53,401 bases of DNA from an uncultured Prevotellaceae bacterium (lineage in GTDB: Bacteria > Bacteroidota > Bacteroidia > Bacteroidales > Muribaculaceae), in contig CAMHNO010000017.1 of the NCBI GenBank assembly GCA_946186575.1, positions 1 through 53,401 of the forward strand. The letters run 5' to 3'. The translations under genes were made by a program, and so were the position numbers. The stretch's first letter is position 1. Every line of letters starts with the position of its first letter. Below, piece after piece: positions 33,348-42,162 of this stretch. The notes beneath the pieces were generated by a model. That model did no database searches. It was not told where the DNA came from and saw nothing but the letters and a program-made list of their open reading frames with translations.

Positions 33348-35045
33348 ATGGCAACAGTCGACGACAAGAAAATCATCTTCTCGATGGTGGGAGTGAGCAA
33401 AACCATTGAGCAAAACCAGAAGCAGATACTCAAGAACATTTACCTCTCTTTCTTCTATGGAGCTAAGATTGGAATTATTGGCCTCAATGGAGCCGGAAAG
33501 TCTACTCTGATGAAAATTATTGCCGGTATTGAGACTAAATATCAGGGCGAGGTGGTTTTCGCGCCGGGCTACAGCGTGGGCTATCTGCCGCAAGACCCGC
33601 AGCTCGACCCCACCAAAACTGTTAAACAGGTGGTGCAGGAAGGTGTGCAGCATGTGGTGGACGCACTCAAGGAATATGAAGAAATTAATCAAAAGTTTGG
33701 CTTGCCTGAGTACTACGAGAATGAAGACAAGATGAACGAACTCTTTGCACGCCAGGCACAGCTGCAAGACGTGATTGACGCTACCGACGCTTGGAACCTT
33801 GACTCGAGGCTTGAGAGGGCTATGGACGCTCTGCGATGTCCTGAAGGCGACCAGCTCACTGAGCACTTGAGCGGTGGCGAGCGACGACGAGTGGCACTGT
33901 GCCGGTTGTTGCTTCAGAAACCCGACGTGTTGCTACTCGATGAGCCCACTAACCACCTCGATGCCGAATCAATCGACTGGCTCGAGCAGCACTTGCAGCA
34001 ATATGAGGGAACAGTGATTGCCGTCACTCACGACCGCTACTTCCTCGACCATGTGGCAGGGTGGATTCTTGAGCTCGACCGAGGCGAGGGAATTCCCTGG
34101 CGGGGCAACTACAGCAGCTGGCTCGAGCAGAAAACACAGCGACTGGCACAGGAAGAGAAAACCGAGAGCAAGCGTCGCAAGACGCTGCAGCGCGAGCTGG
34201 AGTGGGTGCGCATGGCTCCAAAGGCTCGCCAGGCAAAGGGCAAGGCGCGCTTGAACAGCTATGACAAGCTGCTGAACGAGACGGTGAAGGAAAAGGAGGA
34301 GAAACTGGAAATCTTTATTCCCAACGGACCTCGACTGGGCAACAAGGTGATAGAGGCGCAACATGTGGCTAAGGCATTTGGCGACAAGCTTCTATTCGAC
34401 GACCTTAACTTCATGTTGCCACCAAACGGCATCGTGGGAGTGATAGGTCCCAATGGTGCTGGAAAGACAACTCTTTTCCGTTTGATTATGGGACTGGAGA
34501 AGCCTGATAGTGGCACATTTGAGGTGGGCGAGACGGTAAAGGCCGTCTACGTCGACCAGCAGCACACAAGCATCGACCCCGACAAGACTGTCTACGAGGT
34601 GATTTCGGGAGGTGTGGAACTGCTCAGAATGGGAGGACGCGATGTGAATGCAAGGGCCTATCTGTCTCGGTTCAATTTCTCGGGTGTCGACCAGCAGAAG
34701 AAGTGTGGCGTGCTCAGTGGCGGTGAACGCAACCGCTTGCAGCTGGCTCTCGCTCTCAAGGAGGAAGGCAACGTGCTATTGCTTGATGAGCCCACCAACG
34801 ATATTGATGTCAACACGCTGCGGGCTCTTGAGGAGGGTCTCGACGATTTTGCCGGATGCGCCGTAGTCATCAGCCACGACCGCTGGTTCCTTGACCGCAT
34901 CTGCACCCATATCCTTGCCTTTGAGGGCGACAGCAATGTCTTCTTCTTCGAGGGCTCTTACTCAGAGTACGAAGAGAACAAACTCAAGCGTCTGGGCAAG
35001 GAAGAACCCACCCGGGTGCGTTACCGCAAGCTCACAACCGATTAG
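33348..35045 (+). CDS. ettA: Energy-dependent translational throttle protein EttA (ABC-F ATPase)
   Basis: 565 residues with two ABC ATPase cassettes and no membrane segment. Walker A motifs are GLNGAGKST and GPNGAGKTT; signature motifs HLSGGERRRVALCRLL and VLSGGERNRLQLALAL; Walker B VLLLDEPTNHLDAESI and VLLLDEPTNDIDVNTL. The linker between the cassettes includes a basic region (VRMAPKARQAKGKARLNSYD), as in EttA, which binds the ribosomal E site and couples translation to ATP/ADP. The usual C-terminal extension is short. The start is at ATG 33348, because upstream codons are unlike the family. Confidence 0.93.
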   Translation: MATVDDKKIIFSMVGVSKTIEQNQKQILKNIYLSFFYGAKIGIIGLNGAGKSTLMKIIAGIETKYQGEVVFAPGYSVGYLPQDPQLDPTKTVKQVVQEGVQHVVDALKEYEEINQKFGLPEYYENEDKMNELFARQAQLQDVIDATDAWNLDSRLERAMDALRCPEGDQLTEHLSGGERRRVALCRLLLQKPDVLLLDEPTNHLDAESIDWLEQHLQQYEGTVIAVTHDRYFLDHVAGWILELDRGEGIPWRGNYSSWLEQKTQRLAQEEKTESKRRKTLQRELEWVRMAPKARQAKGKARLNSYDKLLNETVKEKEEKLEIFIPNGPRLGNKVIEAQHVAKAFGDKLLFDDLNFMLPPNGIVGVIGPNGAGKTTLFRLIMGLEKPDSGTFEVGETVKAVYVDQQHTSIDPDKTVYEVISGGVELLRMGGRDVNARAYLSRFNFSGVDQQKKCGVLSGGERNRLQLALALKEEGNVLLLDEPTNDIDVNTLRALEEGLDDFAGCAVVISHDRWFLDRICTHILAFEGDSNVFFFEGSYSEYEENKLKRLGKEEPTRVRYRKLTTD

Positions 35046-35072
35046 AAAACTTGTAAATCTAAAAATAGCATT

Positions 35073-35786
35073 ATGAAAAAAATTTTTACTTTTATTATTG
35101 CCGGAATAGCACTGCTGTCTGCTGGCTCTTGCAGCAATACCGGAAATGGTGCAGGGACCTCATCTCAAGGTGCTCCAACTCAGGGCGATAAATCGCTGCG
35201 GCAGTTCAACGAGATAAAAGTGGCTGGAGCTTTCCAGGTGATTTATTCTCAGGGCGATAAATGCGCAGTGAGAATCGAAGCCCCACAAGAGTTGAAAGAT
35301 AAAGTGATTACTATGGTCGATAGCAAGGAGTTGACCATTAGCACAAAAGAAGAGCTTGTGGGGGTAGGAACCAATTTTTCGGCAAGCGACGTGAAGGTCT
35401 ATGTTATCTCGCCATCAATCAAGGGCATTGAGCTGGCTGGAGCTGGCAGTTTCACAACAAGTGGCCCCATCAAGACAACACTCCTCGATATCGACCTCAC
35501 GGGCTCTGGACTAATTGATATCACGGCCTCCACCACTTGCACCAACCTTGAGGTGGAGCTTACGGGTTCGGGCAATGTGAAGATTGCCGATGTCAAGACC
35601 GAGCGACTAAAAACTAAAGTCACTGGTACTGGCGACGTTAACTATGCTATGCTCAATGCCGGTAAGGTGGAGAGCGAAATAACCGGAACTGGCAACATCA
35701 TCCTCAAGGGTAACGCCAGGGAGCATAATCAAAGTGTGACAGGTACTGGTAAGGTCGACGCCACAGGGCTGGCCGTGGGTAAATAA
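35073..35786 (+). CDS. Head-GIN domain lipoprotein (DUF2807)
   Basis: 237 residues. The signal peptide ends in the lipobox AGSC at about residue 24. The mature protein is a DUF2807 beta-solenoid: FNEIKVAGAFQVIYSQGDKC opens it, followed by repeated strands with ELAGAGSFTTSG, DLTGSGLIDIT, ELTGSGNVKIAD, KVTGTGDVNYA, EITGTGNIILKG and VTGTGKVDATG. Such proteins occur at the surface of many Bacteroidota; the role is unknown. It starts 27 bases after ettA without a clear own promoter. Confidence 0.9.
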   Translation: MKKIFTFIIAGIALLSAGSCSNTGNGAGTSSQGAPTQGDKSLRQFNEIKVAGAFQVIYSQGDKCAVRIEAPQELKDKVITMVDSKELTISTKEELVGVGTNFSASDVKVYVISPSIKGIELAGAGSFTTSGPIKTTLLDIDLTGSGLIDITASTTCTNLEVELTGSGNVKIADVKTERLKTKVTGTGDVNYAMLNAGKVESEITGTGNIILKGNAREHNQSVTGTGKVDATGLAVGK

Positions 35787-35822
35787 TCAACCGAGGGCTA
35801 AGTGCAGAGTGCGACGTGCGCT

Positions 35823-36698
35823 CTAATCAAGGTAGCGCTGGTCGAGGCCCTGGTAGTGGTCGATGCGCCGGTCGCGCAAGAATGGCCACCAGCGTCGCAC
35901 GCGCTCGGTGCGGTCGAGCTTCACGTCGATAATTTGCTCTTCTTCCTCGTTGCTCGATGCGCAGTGCAGTATCTCGCCTTGCTGGCCCGCAACGAAGCTG
36001 CTGCCCCAGAACTCGATGCCACGGGTTTGGCCGCTGGGATCTTCTTCGTGGCCCACACGATTGACGGTGACTACAGGCAGGCCGTTGGCAACGGCATGAC
36101 CCAGTTGCACGGTCATCCAAGCGTTGAGCTGACGCATCTTCTCGTTTTCGTTATCGCTGCTCTCAAAGCCAATGGCTGTGGGATAGATCAGAATTTGAGC
36201 TCCGCGCAGAGCCATAAGTCGTGCTGCCTCGGGGTACCACTGGTCCCAGCACACGAGCACTCCTAATCGTCCCACGCTGGTATCAATGGGCTGGAATCCC
36301 AAGTCGCCAGGGGTGAAGTAGAATTTCTCGTAGTAGGCGGGGTCGTCGGGGATGTGCATCTTGCGATATTTGCCAGCCATGGAGCCGTCTTTGTCAAAGA
36401 CTACCGCTGTGTTGTGATATAGCCCTGCGGCCCTGCGCTCAAACATTGATGTGACTATCACCACATTGTTGTCTTTAGCCGCTTGGCTGTAGATGGCGGT
36501 GACATCGCCCGGTATGGCGGTGGCAAGCTCGAAGTTTTCTACATTCTCCTCTTGACAAAAGTATAGCGAGTCGTGAAGCTCTTGAAGCACAATGAGCTCG
36601 GCTCCTTCTTTTGCGAGGCGGCCTATCTTCTCGACGAGGCGGTTGCGGTTATCGGTAATGTTGCTTGTGTTACTTTGTTGTATAATGCCAATTTTCAT
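35823..36698 (-). CDS. aguB: N-carbamoylputrescine amidase
   Basis: 291 residues of the nitrilase superfamily. The Glu-Lys-Cys triad lies in LIVLQELHDSLYF, KYRKMHIPDDPAYYEKFYF and VLVCWDQWYPEAARL. The enzyme hydrolyses N-carbamoylputrescine to putrescine, CO2 and ammonia. It follows aguA by 6 bases on the same strand, which fixes the pathway assignment (agmatine to putrescine). Its stop faces the head-GIN gene with only about 36 bases between. Confidence 0.95.
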   Translation of the reverse strand: MKIGIIQQSNTSNITDNRNRLVEKIGRLAKEGAELIVLQELHDSLYFCQEENVENFELATAIPGDVTAIYSQAAKDNNVVIVTSMFERRAAGLYHNTAVVFDKDGSMAGKYRKMHIPDDPAYYEKFYFTPGDLGFQPIDTSVGRLGVLVCWDQWYPEAARLMALRGAQILIYPTAIGFESSDNENEKMRQLNAWMTVQLGHAVANGLPVVTVNRVGHEEDPSGQTRGIEFWGSSFVAGQQGEILHCASSNEEEEQIIDVKLDRTERVRRWWPFLRDRRIDHYQGLDQRYLD

Positions 36699-36704
36699 AG
36701 TTTA

Positions 36705-37754
36705 TTATATTTTTAAGAAGTTCTTGGGAATTTGCATGGTAACGCAGTGTAGCGAGCCATGCTGCTTGATGAGGGCGTTGCAGTCGATGCCCACCACACG
36801 GTGTGAACTGAACACACTCTGTATGGCGGCAAGGGCTTGAGCGTCGGCGGCTGGCTGGCCATAGGTGGGCACAAGCACCTGGGAGCCGGTAATCAAGAAG
36901 TTGGCATAGGTGGCAGGCAGCCTGTTGCCTTGCTCGTCATGAATAGCAGTGGGGCAGGGCAGTGCAACGAGATTGAACGGCTCGCCCTGGGCATTGGTCA
37001 TGGCCCTGAGTTCTTCCTCCATGCGTGCGAGCGAGTGGTGCTGCGGGTCGCGCCGGTCGTCGCATTTCACATAGAGGATGGTGTTGTCTGGAGCAAGGCG
37101 GGCAAGCGTGTCGATGTGTGCATCGGTGTCGTCGCCCTCGAGCTCACCGCTCTCAACCCAGAGCACCTTCTTGGCACCCAGGCGTGAGCTGAGCACCTTC
37201 TCAATCTCATCTTTGCTAAGCCAGGCATTTCGGTTGGGCGATAGCAGGCACTTGCTGGTGGTCAACAGCGTGCCATGGCCATCGCTCTCGATAGAGCCAC
37301 CCTCGAGCACAAAGTCCTGGCAGTTTTCAAGGCGGGCATCAAAAATGCCGTTGTGCCACAATTTGCGACAAATGAGATTGTCGTGGCATGCTGCAAACTT
37401 CATGCCCCATGCGTCGAACTTGAAGTCGAGCATCACCCTCTCGCCATGGTCAATGACCGAGATGGGTCCGAAGTCTCGAGCCCAAGTGTCGTTGGTCTCT
37501 ATCTGTTGGTATATAATTCTGTCGCTGTGATCGATGCCGCCAAGCTGTGGTTTCACGTCTTCAACCGAAGGCGCGACCACTATCAGTCGCATCTCGCTAA
37601 CGATGGCGGCAGCTATTTTCTTGTAGCATTCTTCTGCCTCATCAAGAGTGTCAACCCAGTCGGTGTCGCGATGAGGCCATGCCACAACAATGGCGTCTTG
37701 CGGCTCCCATTCGGCCGGCACCACACGGGTGGAGAGAGTTTTGTCTTGCGTCAT
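36705..37754 (-). CDS. aguA: Agmatine deiminase
   Basis: 349 residues of the porphyromonas-type peptidylarginine deiminase fold. VPAEWEPQDAIVVAWPH opens the protein; ETNDTWARDFGPIS, DFVLEGGSIESDGHGTLLT and the catalytic Cys in GSLHCVTMQIP near the end are all present. It converts agmatine to N-carbamoylputrescine, the substrate of the next gene. ATG 37754 is used; a TTG three bases earlier is possible. A small acidic protein gene lies 66 bases upstream on the same strand and may belong to the unit. Confidence 0.95.
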   Translation of the reverse strand: MTQDKTLSTRVVPAEWEPQDAIVVAWPHRDTDWVDTLDEAEECYKKIAAAIVSEMRLIVVAPSVEDVKPQLGGIDHSDRIIYQQIETNDTWARDFGPISVIDHGERVMLDFKFDAWGMKFAACHDNLICRKLWHNGIFDARLENCQDFVLEGGSIESDGHGTLLTTSKCLLSPNRNAWLSKDEIEKVLSSRLGAKKVLWVESGELEGDDTDAHIDTLARLAPDNTILYVKCDDRRDPQHHSLARMEEELRAMTNAQGEPFNLVALPCPTAIHDEQGNRLPATYANFLITGSQVLVPTYGQPAADAQALAAIQSVFSSHRVVGIDCNALIKQHGSLHCVTMQIPKNFLKI

Positions 37755-37820
37755 CAATTTTAGTCTATGTAAAAAAAATAAGGGGGGAACTCTATCTTGC
37801 TGTAGATGTTACCTCCATGT

Positions 37821-38045
37821 TCATTCGCTCATGCTTTCCCAGAATTCATCACGGTCGCGCATCTGCTCGTCGATGAAATCTTGATAGCCGGTTTTTCTGT
37901 CGTAGCCCAGCTCGTCGCACCACAATTCGTAGTCTTCCTTGAGCTGGGAGTCATTGTTCATCATGTTGGCAAATTCGCGTTCTACTTCGCTTGTGCTGGC
38001 AAACTGGTCGAGTAGAGCTCTTAATATCTCCGAAATATCATTCAT
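37821..38045 (-). CDS. Small acidic protein of unknown function
   Basis: 74 residues, strongly acidic and probably all-helical: NDISEILRALLDQFASTSEV, then LKEDYELWCDELGYDRKTGY and DFIDEQMRDRDEFWESMSE. No signal peptide or membrane segment. A promoter with good spacing lies at 38095-38102. It precedes aguA-aguB on the same strand with a 66-base gap containing an A/T run but no evident hairpin. I do not recognise a named family; a cytoplasmic helper protein is as far as I would go. Confidence 0.75.
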   Translation of the reverse strand: MNDISEILRALLDQFASTSEVEREFANMMNNDSQLKEDYELWCDELGYDRKTGYQDFIDEQMRDRDEFWESMSE

Positions 38046-38094
38046 GATTACAATAATGGTTATTGTTAGGTATAATTAAGTTTTAATTGGTGTT

Positions 38095-38102
38095 CAAAAA
38101 TA
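38095..38102 (-). promoter_or_regulatory. Promoter of the small acidic protein (and possibly aguAB)
   Basis: The minus strand reads TATTTTTG, with TTG 20 bases upstream. Confidence 0.5.
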
Positions 38103-38199
38103 GTACTTTTTCAACTTCACTGCAATAGTTTTATTAGAAAACTTATTAACAACCATCAAAATAAAGGATAAAATTACTTGTTTAAAGTAAATAATGTGT

Positions 38200-38207
38200 T
38201 ACATTTG
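38200..38207 (+). promoter_or_regulatory. Promoter of the DUF4836 lipoprotein gene
   Basis: TTG at 38178-38180, a 19-base spacer, then TACATTTG; the ATG follows 20 bases later. Confidence 0.65.
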
Positions 38208-38227
38208 CAAACAAAAAGTTAAAAACA

Positions 38228-39730
38228 ATGAATAAGGTTAAGTATTTTTTATTGTTGCTGCTTTCGGCAACTATGATGGTTTCCTGCTCATCTACCGACG
38301 AAAACCTGCGGGCTATGGTCCCCGACGATGCTGTGGGGGTTGTTGCCATTGATGTGCCGTCAATCCTGAAGAAAGGCGGCATGAAAAGTGCTCAAGAGGG
38401 CACAGTGAAGATTCCCGACGAGTTGAAGAAGATTATCGACGATGGCGACCCAAATATCATCTCCGATGTAGTTGGCAACCTGCCAACATCGGGATTTGAT
38501 TTCAGCAGCAGATATTATATCTTTCTGTCGCCAGGAATCTACAAGTGTGTGGCTCTGATTCCGCTTAGCAATCAGGAGCAGGCCATAAAGATGGTCTCGA
38601 AAATCGCTTCGGAGAAAATGAAAGAGGTGGGCGGAGTGAACTATGCTTCATACCTCGACTATGGTTTTGCCATCGACGGCGATGTGCTGCTCATTGGCCT
38701 CTTTAGCAATGCTGTGTCACCCGAGGCCGGAGCTAAAGCCGCTGCCGACATCCTCGACAAGAGCAAGCCCAGCATTCTCGACAACAAAGAAGTGGCTAAG
38801 GTCATCGACAACAAGCAGGGCGATGTGAATGCCTATATCAATGTCAAGAACTTAGGGTCGCTCATCAAGTCTGAAACGCGTGTCAACACATTGCTGGGCG
38901 GCATTCAAGCCATCGAGCTCTTTGCCGAGAGCGGCATTAATGCAATGACGGCCACCATTAGCTTTGATATGTCGAAGAAAGACGGCGAAATTGCGAAGAT
39001 GAAGACACAATTCATCTGCGACAAGAATGGCCATTACAGCCAGCTCTTTGATAATGTGGTCCTGGCCAAGGCCGACAGTGCAGCCACCGTGCTGCAGCTC
39101 GTTCCTGGTGATGAGCTTAACACCTATCTGGGCCTTAGGGTCGATGGCTCCAAGCTGGCACAAATGCCTCAGATGAAAACCCTTTATGAGCTTCTTGAGT
39201 CGAATGCCCTGACCCGTGGCTTGAATTTTAAAGACATCTTTTCGTCGATTGATGGACCGCTCGTGGTGGGCATGGGACGTGCTCAGGTCGCCGACTTCAA
39301 CCTTGCTGTGGCAATGCATACCAACAATCCAGGCATGATAATTGACCAAGTGCTGAATGTGGCAAGCGCTCGCGGCCAGGAACCCATGGATCTTGATGGT
39401 GAGTACTATTATGAGCATGGCAACCAGGGTATTGCGCTGGGCGAGACCGACAAGGCTTTCTATCTGCGCATGGTCGACTTTGAGGCCCGCTATTCTGCCG
39501 ACGATCAGTTGGTGTTTGAGTATAACTTGGACAAATGTGTAGTGACTTTCTTGCGCTATCTTAAGATTGGCCAAAATATGGAGGGCACATTCAACTGGGG
39601 CTTGACCGATAAGACCAATGGCGGTGCAATCTATTTTGCCGAGAATCCCAAGGCCAACGTTGTTATCTCGATTCTCAAGCTCTTGTGCTGGAAAGAACCA
39701 AAAAGCACAACCGATGATAGCCAGGGCTAA
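38228..39730 (+). CDS. DUF4836 family lipoprotein
   Basis: 500 residues. The signal peptide MNKVKYFLLLLLSATMMVSC ends in a lipobox Cys20. The mature start, with MVPDDAVGVVAIDVPSILKK, and later blocks GIYKCVALIPLSN, GFAIDGDVLLIGLFSN and SSIDGPLVVGMGRA match the DUF4836 family, large Bacteroidota lipoproteins with a repeated alpha/beta architecture and no known function. It is a single-gene unit with its own promoter and terminator. Confidence 0.85.
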   Translation: MNKVKYFLLLLLSATMMVSCSSTDENLRAMVPDDAVGVVAIDVPSILKKGGMKSAQEGTVKIPDELKKIIDDGDPNIISDVVGNLPTSGFDFSSRYYIFLSPGIYKCVALIPLSNQEQAIKMVSKIASEKMKEVGGVNYASYLDYGFAIDGDVLLIGLFSNAVSPEAGAKAAADILDKSKPSILDNKEVAKVIDNKQGDVNAYINVKNLGSLIKSETRVNTLLGGIQAIELFAESGINAMTATISFDMSKKDGEIAKMKTQFICDKNGHYSQLFDNVVLAKADSAATVLQLVPGDELNTYLGLRVDGSKLAQMPQMKTLYELLESNALTRGLNFKDIFSSIDGPLVVGMGRAQVADFNLAVAMHTNNPGMIIDQVLNVASARGQEPMDLDGEYYYEHGNQGIALGETDKAFYLRMVDFEARYSADDQLVFEYNLDKCVVTFLRYLKIGQNMEGTFNWGLTDKTNGGAIYFAENPKANVVISILKLLCWKEPKSTTDDSQG

Positions 39731-39782
39731 GGCGCCTGTCGAAACGCTCGTAGGCACTTCTCAGTAAAGGATAAATGCAAAA

Positions 39783-39818
39783 GTCGGCATGCGCGCACTC
39801 GCAATGCCGACTTTTTTT
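39783..39818 (+). terminator. Terminator between the DUF4836 gene and the MurU-like gene
   Basis: GTCGGCAT (39783-39790) pairs with ATGCCGAC (39804-39811), followed by seven T; short A-runs on the other side may let it serve both strands. Confidence 0.8.
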
Positions 39819-39849
39819 GTCGATTAGGGAGATGGGGGAGAAGCATCCG

Positions 39850-40593
39850 CTACATGCGCCTCACCACCTCCTCGGCTTGGCGCAGGGTTTCGGGCTTGCC
39901 CACGTCGAGCCAAGTGTAGTCGTTGGTTTGAACGTAACCTTTTATCAGATGTGTGGGGCACTCGTCAACGTAGAAGGGGGTGATAGAGAATTTGGCCTCG
40001 CCACGGGAGTGCTTCTCGAGGGGTTCAAAGATGCTGGGCGAAATCACGTGGATGCCGCCAAAGGCAAGCTCGTGCATGCCCTCGCTGAGCACGAAGCCGC
40101 CGGGCCGCGTTTCGCCAGTGGACTTGTTGAGCCAGCCCTGAAGGCGATAATCGTCGTCAAACACAAAGTAGCGGCTGGTCGTGCGGTCCTTGACGAGCAG
40201 GGTGGCCATGGCACCGCTTTCAACATGGTTGTTGTACATCGCGTTCAGGTCAATGTCGGTCAAGATGTCGGCGTTGTGCACCAGAAAAGGCTCGTCTCCG
40301 TCGAGGAATGGGCGTGCCTTGAGAATGCCGCCGCCGGTGTCGAGCAGCAAGTCGCGTTCGTCGCTGATGTGTAGGTTGAGTCCGAAATTGCTGTTCCGCT
40401 CAAGAAATTCGATAATCTTCTCGCCAAAGTGGTGGATGTTGATGGTGATGTCGTCAAAGCCTGCCGCTGCGAGCTTCATGATCACCCGCTCAAGCATGGT
40501 TTTGCCACCAATCTCCACCAGAGCTTTGGGACGGTCGTTAGTCAACGGACGCAGCCGGGTACCAAGCCCGGCTGCAAAAATCATAGCTTTCAT
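39850..40593 (-). CDS. Sugar-1-phosphate nucleotidyltransferase, MurU-like
   Basis: 247 residues. MKAMIFAAGLGTRLRPLTND followed by PKALVEIGGKTMLE is the nucleotidyltransferase signature; VHNADILTDIDL holds the metal-binding Asp, and YTWLDVGKPETL closes the fold. It is shorter than RmlA/GalU types and close in length and pattern to MurU, which joins UTP and MurNAc-1-phosphate in peptidoglycan recycling. The ATG overlaps the stop of the upstream kinase fusion by four bases (ATGA), so the two are translationally coupled. The MurU role is inferred from that partnership; a mannose or glucose nucleotidyltransferase cannot be excluded. Confidence 0.85.
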   Translation of the reverse strand: MKAMIFAAGLGTRLRPLTNDRPKALVEIGGKTMLERVIMKLAAAGFDDITINIHHFGEKIIEFLERNSNFGLNLHISDERDLLLDTGGGILKARPFLDGDEPFLVHNADILTDIDLNAMYNNHVESGAMATLLVKDRTTSRYFVFDDDYRLQGWLNKSTGETRPGGFVLSEGMHELAFGGIHVISPSIFEPLEKHSRGEAKFSITPFYVDECPTHLIKGYVQTNDYTWLDVGKPETLRQAEEVVRRM

Positions 40594-42062
40594 TCGTCTA
40601 TGGGATTGAAGGTGCGGTCGTGGCCGTTCTGCTCGCGGTGTGTGAGCTCGACGCGCACGTTGAATTTCTTGTAGATGTGCTCGGCCGTGTGTTGAGCGGC
40701 ATAGACCGAGCGATGCTGGCCGCCGGTGCACCCGAAGCACACCATCAGGTCGGTGAAGTTGCGCTTCTTGTAGCGCTCTACCGACTCGTCGACCATCGCA
40801 TAGACGTGCACCAGCCACTGGTCGATGGTGCTTTCCTTCTGCAAGAATTTTATCACGTTGTCGTCAAGTCCGGTGAAGGCCTTGTACTTGTCATATTTTC
40901 CAGGGTTGTTCAGTGCTCGGCAGTCAAACACATAGCCGCCACCGTTGCCCGAGGGGTCGTGTGGTATGCCTTTCTTGTAGGCAAAGCTCATTACCCTCAC
41001 GGTGAGAGTCTTCTCCTCGCTGGTGAAGTCTTTCAGGTTCACCAGTTCATTGATTATCTCGTTCAAGTAAGGATAGCGGTCAAAGGGGTTCTTGGTGACC
41101 AGACGACGCAGGTTGGCGATAGCGGGAACAATGCTGTTCTTCATGAAGTCGGGCTTCTTCTCAAAGTAGCCCCTGAAGCCGTAGGCTCCCAGCACCTGTA
41201 GTGTGCGGAATAGCACAAACAGTCGCAGATTCTTGAAAAACTCCTGCTCGTCGATGTCGGGCTTGTAGCTCTTGAGCTGCTCGAGGTAGACCTGGATAAG
41301 GTCTTTCTTCAGGTCCTCGGGATACTTGGCTCGCGACTGCCACACAAACGATGCCACGTCGTAGTAGAACGGGCCGCGACGTCCGCCCTGGAAGTCGATA
41401 TAGGCCAGGCGGCACTCGGCAGGGTGCTCGGTGTCACCCACGAGCATTACATTTCGCGACTGGAAGTCGCGATACATGAATGTGTCGCTGGCAACCCCCA
41501 GCAGATCGCTCGTGAGTTGCTCAAAGTCGTTCTCGAGCTTGTTCTCGTTGAAAACTATGCCAGTGGCTTTCAAAAAGCAGTACTTAAAGTAGTTCAAGTC
41601 CCACTTGATTGAGCGCTCGTCGAAGCACTCGGCAGGGTAGCATTTGCTGTAGTCAAAGCCTCGCGTGCCACGGAACTGAATGTCGCACAGGTCACGCATC
41701 GTGCGCCTGAGCAGTTCTTTCTCCTCGTGGGTGAAGGCATGGGTGATGCTGCTGCGGCGAATCTTGTTCCACAGTATGTTCTCGGGCTTGCCGCCCAGGT
41801 CTTCTTGGATATACACCATGTGGTCGCTGCTCACACCATAGACCGTGGGCACCGACAGTCCTTGATTCTTGAAGTGGTGAGCCATGTAGATGAAGGCCTC
41901 GTTCTCCTCGCGCGACTCTCCTATAACGCCCACCACCGACTTCGCGCCCGTGAGGCGGTAGTAGCAGCGGTTGGAGCCCGCCTTGTCCATTAGTTTGACC
42001 TCGGTGGGCTCACTGCCAACGTAATTCTTGTATAATTCTTTTAAACTCTCTATAGGGTCCAT
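40590..42062 (-). CDS. Fusion of an AmgK-like sugar kinase with a RapZ C-terminal domain
   Basis: 490 residues in two parts. Residues 1-345 are an aminoglycoside-phosphotransferase-fold kinase: the catalytic loop is FMYRDFQSRNVML with Asp199, and the metal loop LAYIDFQGGRRGPFYYDVAS with Asp223. The DFQ..GP..YD pattern is typical of AmgK, the MurNAc/GlcNAc anomeric kinase. Residues 348-490 match the C-terminal domain of RapZ: GNGGGYVFDCRALNNPG, VCFGCTGGQHRSVYAAQHTA and VELTHRE. In enterobacteria that domain binds glucosamine-6-phosphate and the sRNA GlmZ. The classical N-terminal P-loop domain of RapZ is absent and replaced by the kinase. The promoter is at 42102-42109; the MurU-like gene overlaps downstream. 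Confidence 0.9.
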   Translation of the reverse strand: MDPIESLKELYKNYVGSEPTEVKLMDKAGSNRCYYRLTGAKSVVGVIGESREENEAFIYMAHHFKNQGLSVPTVYGVSSDHMVYIQEDLGGKPENILWNKIRRSSITHAFTHEEKELLRRTMRDLCDIQFRGTRGFDYSKCYPAECFDERSIKWDLNYFKYCFLKATGIVFNENKLENDFEQLTSDLLGVASDTFMYRDFQSRNVMLVGDTEHPAECRLAYIDFQGGRRGPFYYDVASFVWQSRAKYPEDLKKDLIQVYLEQLKSYKPDIDEQEFFKNLRLFVLFRTLQVLGAYGFRGYFEKKPDFMKNSIVPAIANLRRLVTKNPFDRYPYLNEIINELVNLKDFTSEEKTLTVRVMSFAYKKGIPHDPSGNGGGYVFDCRALNNPGKYDKYKAFTGLDDNVIKFLQKESTIDQWLVHVYAMVDESVERYKKRNFTDLMVCFGCTGGQHRSVYAAQHTAEHIYKKFNVRVELTHREQNGHDRTFNPIDE

Positions 42063-42101
42063 TCTTTACTCTTTTTATCTCTTTTTTGTGAAAATAGTCA
42101 A

Positions 42102-42109
42102 CAAAGGTA
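42102..42109 (-). promoter_or_regulatory. Promoter of the kinase-RapZ / MurU-like pair
   Basis: The minus strand reads TACCTTTG, with TTTG 21 bases upstream. The pair is therefore transcribed independently of prfC. Confidence 0.7.
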
Positions 42110-42162
42110 GTCATTAACTCGCTATAGTAGCAAATATTAATGGTTAAAATAGCACAACAGGG

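Noticed and set aside
40594-40818. Upstream extension of the MurU-like protein
   Set aside because: The frame stays open upstream of ATG 40593, but the extra residues lie within the RapZ coding region and are unlike any nucleotidyltransferase.
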